From Plutella xylostella (Eukaryota; Arthropoda; Insecta; Lepidoptera; Plutellidae): a DNA stretch of 64,000 bases. The DNA lies in contig NC_063992.1 in NCBI RefSeq assembly GCF_932276165.1, positions 5,094,001 through 5,158,000 of the forward strand. The letters are read 5' to 3'. The notes under the pieces were generated by a model. That model saw only the letters and a list, made by a program, of their open reading frames with translations. It did no database searches and was not told the origin of the DNA. Position numbers and translations under genes: made by a program. Positions 59,315-64,000 of the stretch are shown piece by piece. The first letter of the stretch is position 1, and every line of letters begins with the position of its first letter.

Positions 59315-61786
59315 GTGAGTACACAACAATGTCAATTTTGCATTCGAAAATAAGTGAAATTTGTTGCGATTAAGACGCCATTCGTCTTTGTGTCTCTAAA
59401 GTATGTGTTGTTTATTATCTATTAATCCGTATGTGTAAGTTTAAAGGCCGGTGAAAATGTATTTGTGTTGGTAAAGGTGTGAAAATTCAGTTTTTTTTCT
59501 ATTTCGTTTGAAAGTGCTACAAATTTGCTACGAGGAAGCGTAGCGAGGCGGCGTAGCGCTCGTAGACGCTTGCGCGCTACGACGCCGCTACGAGGAGGCC
59601 CACGCAATTACACAAATATTATTATTTTCTATTTTGGTTGGAGTTTTCCTGTTTATTTCGCAGTTATAAATACTTTATCATAACAATCGATTTGTTTGAA
59701 TAACGTTGTATGATTGACGGCAACGTAATTGGATTTTTTATCGGAGCTTTTTATCATTTTGTTTTGAATGAGGGGTGATAGAGAGACACTTTACAAATTA
59801 ACTTCATCGTACTTTACATAGTATTTTATGTACATATAGTAAAAGATTTCTTGTTACTTTACAGAAATCAAATGAGCTTATTTATATTTTTGTTCATACT
59901 ATTAAAAAGAAAACCACTAATAAAACAACAAGTAGTTAGGTACCACCACAATACCATCTAATACGTAAGCTTTTTACAAAAAGATAAATCTCTCTAACGA
60001 GATACTAACGATGGTGATTTGTCCGTACACAAGTAGGTCACAGTGACACTCGGAGCGGATTAGGGCAGGTACACACTGGGAGACACAATAGAACCAACAG
60101 TTTATTTATTATTTGTTGAAATGAAGCGTGTAAGCCACGCGACCCCATCCAATAGTTTGTGAGAATCTGTTATTGGAAAATAAATACGTTGCTTGTTGTT
60201 GAATATTGGTGTATGTATGTTTGTGTACAATACTTCAATAGAATTACGTTTTCTCGGAATATTTTTTTGAAACTACTTCGTTAACGTTGTAGGGATTACT
60301 TTTCCAGGAAAAGCCATTAAGTACATACATAATAAATAGAGCAATATTTTTTATATTGATTCTTTTCTTTTTCTTTTACAATGAATGTATTAGGTAGGGT
60401 AACGTAACGTACCTTGGGACGCTTGTACCTCGGGACATTGATTGTATTTTAAAAACCGGCTAAATAAACACATTAAAATTCTACCCTAGGCATAGTATTT
60501 TACTCGCTTGGCAAAACTAGTGAGTCTCGTGATCATACCAGCACCGAGTGTGTGGTGAAGACAATATGAAATTTTTTGGAGTCAAAAGTAGCTTTTGTAT
60601 AGTTTTTTGTGTTGCTTTATCTCATTGAGGCATGCTCAAAATAAAGACATGGATGTCACGTATAACTTTTCAGTAATTTAATTTTATGACATGGCAATTA
60701 TCTGAAAGATTCCTATTAATTAAAAATAAAGATATTTAAATATTGGTTAAATATTGCTTTTTTGTACCTTGGGACACGATTAAATTTGTACCTTGGGACA
60801 CTGTTTCCTATGGCTTTGTACTATGGAAAATGCAAACATCTAAATAACGCCTTATATCTCTGTTCTTATTAGTGCCAGAGTGATTCTATACAGAAGAGAG
60901 ATGCTGTAAATCAATAAGAACAGAGATATAAGGCGTTATTTAGAAGTTTGCATTTTCCATAGTACAAAGCTATAGGAAACAGTGTCCCAAGGTACAAACG
61001 TGTAACGTACCTTGGGTCAAAACAAGCATTTTTACTTTTATCTTAATTTAATAAAATCTGGCCACACTAAAGCTTTAGCACAAATACTAGTGATAATAGA
61101 TTATATATCCTACCGAATAAAGAAAATTTCACATTAATATCTTAGTTGTACGCTGCGATAGCTTCATTCAAAGTTGGGGTAGTCGAAAATGTCCCTAGGT
61201 ACGTTACGTTACCCTACTTACCTACTTATTACTTTTATGAACGCATCAATACTAAGAAGTACTTGAATCATTTATTTTGCAATATCCTTTTTTCACATGG
61301 TAGAACAGTTTAGACCAGCGTATTTATTGACGCGTATACGATCGTTACAAGCGCGCTACATTTTGGTGTTTTCTCTCGAACCGTTGATGTCATGTGAGTC
61401 AGTATCAATCGCGAGTACACATGACTTATACCAGCTTAGAAGCGTACATTATGCTACCAAATTCGAGCTTATTCGCGCCTAAAAATAAACTGGTCTGAAA
61501 CCACTCTAAAACCGATGACCTGCACAGCCAACACCAGGGGTAAATCCGGGTATCCCTGCGCTACGTAACATGACATCTAGTTCTTATCTGTTCACCGACT
61601 TCCTCCTAACAACCGGCTCTCCAGCAGATATCCAAAGACGACTTCCTGCCGAAGAAGATCTGCGAGCGCTGCGTGACCCGGCTGGAGCAGCTGTACGAGT
61701 GGCGCCAGAGCTGCCTCAGCACGGACAGCGTGCTGCGCAACTACGCCGAGAGCATGCGCATCGTGACCTCTACCATCAACTTCCAG
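59165..61786 (+). CDS. ZAD zinc-finger-associated domain protein, first two coding exons (partial)
   Basis: Exon 59165-59314 and exon 61628-61786 join in phase 0. They encode a ZAD: LCRLCS (first CxxC) in exon 1 and ICERCV (second CxxC) in exon 2, with the helix LEQLYEWRQSC after it. ZAD modules dimerise and are found at the N-terminus of insect C2H2 zinc-finger transcription factors, so DNA-binding fingers should follow downstream, outside this window. Exon 1 could also start at 59120; 59165 has the better context (gccATG). Exon 2 has a CAGCAG acceptor that could add a glutamine. Large intron 1 (2.3 kb) holds a hairpin MITE. The gene identity within the ZAD family is not resolved. Confidence 0.85.
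59524..59601. repeat. GTAGC/GCTAC-rich cluster
   Basis: At least six CTACGA or CGTAGC motifs occur in 80 bases. The same motif clusters at 2190-2232, 5505-5546, 18505-18535 and, weakly, 63783-63805. Confidence 0.6.
60394..61217. mobile_element. MITE with a near-perfect internal hairpin
   Basis: Ends GTAGGGTAACGTAACGTACC and its complement are almost perfect inverted repeats. Inside, 60785-60870 and 60913-60998 are reverse complements over 86 bases with two mismatches, separated by 42 bases. GTACCTTGGGAC or its complement recurs at least five times. It lies in the ZAD gene intron 1 and has no coding capacity. Confidence 0.88.
61628..61786 (+). CDS. ZAD exon 2
   Basis: Encodes ISKDDFLPKKICERCV to VTSTINFQ; donor GTCAGT at 61787. 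The acceptor is AG at 61626-61627 (a CAGCAG tandem). Confidence 0.85.
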
Positions 61787-64000
61787 GTCAGTCTCCAGCT
61801 GGGTTCATCAGAAGGGCGAAACGCTAGACGTAGTGACAACAATTTTGCATCCCGCCCACTCACATTTGCATCGCGCAGCCTCAAGAGTGAGAACGGAGAA
61901 CTTTTGTCACGTGTTAAATGCGCCCGCCCCGTACTAGTTCAGAGTCTTTCGCCCATAGAATTGTGACCATCATCAGTCTATCTCAGCATTGAGGCTGAGC
62001 CGGGACAATGCTCTTTAGGTGTTCCTGTCAGCAACTGTCGTGTGTATAGATTCGTGCAGGCGGAGTTGGCAGGTGTGGTCCTCCTCTAAATGTTGTCTGG
62101 CTTACATCTCCTCTACTTCTTAGCGTGTTGGTGAAAGGCACAAGAGCTAGACTAGGCTTTGTCACCGCGGTGAAGGGCTAGTGTAAGGATAGGCTAACTA
62201 GATGCTGACTGCCCATGGTGCACTGAACGTATAGATAAGGTGATACGTCCTAAGAAGCGGTGCTTCGAACGTTCCGGTGAAGGATCGTGACTTTTTTAAT
62301 ATTTTTATTTGTATAGCTATAAATGTATAAATAACTATGTGAGTTTATCTGTCACCTTATGAGTCATATAATGACTTGTAGAGCAATGAGGTATTTTGGA
62401 CCAAAATTACCCAATAACATTCCGCCAGGGGGAGGTGTCCACGTTGTTCTATTTTCGGCACGGTCGTAGTATAATAGATAATTCCAGTTCCAAAGCCCTA
62501 TCTTATATCGTATACTTATTTTGATACTTGCGAATAAAGTGAGTCCTTGACCCTTTATAATTGTAACTAAACCTAAACAAAACATTTAAAATTACTGCCA
62601 TTGCCAATAAATATAATTCCCCTTTTCTGGAAATGCGAAGTGACAAAAGTAAATCTGCGTCGGAATGGTTGTCATCGACCCCGCATGCCTCCGCGGTGCA
62701 GAGGTTGTTGATGCGTCGGGGGGTCAGGGCGGCGGGGCGGCGGGGGCGCGGGGGCGCGCGCACCCCTCGCTACCTCTATTGATCGCTCCACACTATCGAG
62801 CGACCACCCACCCCCCTCGCCAGCCAAACACAGACCCTACCGAACACGATACAAAGCCCAAAATTCAATAAAAACTCTCACCGAAACTCCACAAACGAAA
62901 CGCGACCCAATAATCGCGTCTCACGGCCGACTATCCAACGGCAGCCGTACATCTTGAGGCAGTTACATATAGTAATGAATTATCCGCTTTAACTGCCAAG
63001 TAATAAGGTTGTCGTCGGCAAGATGCGCAATGCGATGTCCGGAAAATCTGCGAATTTGGGTACGCATGTCCGCATGTCCGCGCTGGAGACGCCGGGCTGT
63101 CCGCGGCGGATGCAGACTTCTTTATTGCAGGGCCCTTCTGTCCCCACTTTTTAGTCGGTGGAGTCTCCCCTTGTCAGGGCCTACGGCGTCGTAGGTCGCC
63201 CCCCTGAGCGTGGAGCCCCAGTCTCGTCGGGGGTGCTGTTAACCCTGACCTAGGCGGGAGGTGAAGGATATTCTACTACGCGCCCCCTGCCCCCACCGAA
63301 GGGGGCGCCTGAATCATCAGTTGCATTAAACTGGGTTTCCCGACTGACGGTGGCGCAGAGGTTGAGTCATGGCGTGTCTGGTGTGCGTGGCCGTTTGATG
63401 TAACTTGATTGATCGGAAACAAATAAAAATGGGCCTATTCACAGCATTGTTCAAAAATCACACAGAGTCTCTATATTACTTATTATTTCATCGTTAATAT
63501 TTACGCCCTTTCCTAGCATTAGGTACATGGCAATTATTCGAACATAAATATACGACTATAGGTATGTATGCACAACTACAAATAAACGTTATTTACAGTA
63601 AATTTACGCAATATCCCAGCAACCCACCGGGGAAACATACAACTGTGTATCTACATATAGGAACCGACTACTAGAGACGTCTGGCCAGCCTGCAACTACT
63701 TCAATTGCCGCTCTGTATCGATCGCTCGTTCTTTCTGCCCATTATTTTGTTTCAATTTTGATCCCTGCGTTGCTTCGCTGGGCCGTAGCGATTACTTACG
63801 CTACGAAATTAAAATTCAACTTTTTCAGGTAGCTTCAATGATAAAATACATAATCAGTTTATGTAACTACTCCTTCATCGAATATTTTTTTGCTCCAAGA
63901 TTTGTGATGTTATTTTTATTTGTTCATATTTACCTAGAAGGAAAAAAATAACGTACATTCCCTCTTTAGAAACCCATCTGAAAATGTTTGTTAGAAACAA
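61787..64000 (+). other. ZAD gene intron 2 (partial), no further exon seen
   Basis: No zinc-finger C2H2 pattern was found in any plus-strand frame to the end of the window. Two GC-rich blocks, 62700-62830 and 63130-63370, look like repeat-derived DNA. The second has inverted pieces such as GTCGGGGGTGC and GCGCCCCCTGCCCCCACC. Confidence 0.5.

Noticed and set aside
58891..59335. Antisense frames over ZAD exon 1 and the GC island
   Set aside because: Low-complexity Arg/Pro/Ala-rich translations; the plus strand carries a ZAD with a good donor.
1..64000. CRISPR arrays, bacterial operons or prophage
   Set aside because: Spliced metazoan genes throughout, and no regularly spaced short repeats with unique spacers.

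Overview
This is a window of insect nuclear DNA, almost certainly from a moth or butterfly. It has spliceosomal GT..AG introns, four multi-exon metazoan genes, and many repeats of types common in Lepidoptera: tRNA-headed SINEs, RTE tails ending in GATGATGATG, mariner, MITEs, and dispersed repeats ending in TACGGAACCC. The species cannot be named from what I see.

Layout. (1) 1-4630: the last coding exon (3219-3803, +) and 3' UTR of a Pitx/Ptx1 K50 homeobox gene, preceded by intron. (2) 4630-20700: about 16 kb with no supported gene, holding two SINE copies, a foldback-like element with 61-bp repeats (10458-12396), dispersed repeats, and a repeat-poor stretch at 14000-15900. (3) 20711-47247 (+): a complete 21-exon prosaposin/Saposin-related gene. 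Its exons sum to 2961 nt, a 986-residue precursor with two saposin-A-type and eight saposin-B-type domains. Its introns hold a RNase-H LINE, a mariner, a 2.5-kb TIR element, a DDE transposon with long TIRs, two 5'-truncated LINEs and several MITEs. Intron 19 also holds a complete single-exon gene for a secreted aerolysin-like (spherulin-2A-like) protein at 44933-45793. (4) 48165-57917 (-): a four-exon nucleoside diphosphate kinase homolog 5-like gene (NDK plus DPY-30 motif, 231 residues), convergent with the prosaposin gene. It has a near-identical but frame-breaking second copy of exon 2, and two facing inverted copies of a DDE transposon lie in its introns. (5) 59165-64000 (+): the first two coding exons of a ZAD zinc-finger gene, divergent from the NDK gene and running off the window.

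The prosaposin precursor would be cut in the lysosome into lipid-binding saposins. The aerolysin-like gene, the NDK5-like gene and the ZAD gene have no evident functional link to it, so the window looks like ordinary gene neighbours rather than a cluster. The strongest oddities are the nested pore-former-family gene, the exon-scale duplications (NDK5 exon 2, prosaposin exon 13), the inverted transposon pair around NDK5 exons 2 and 3, and a MITE with an almost perfect 86-bp hairpin in the ZAD gene intron.
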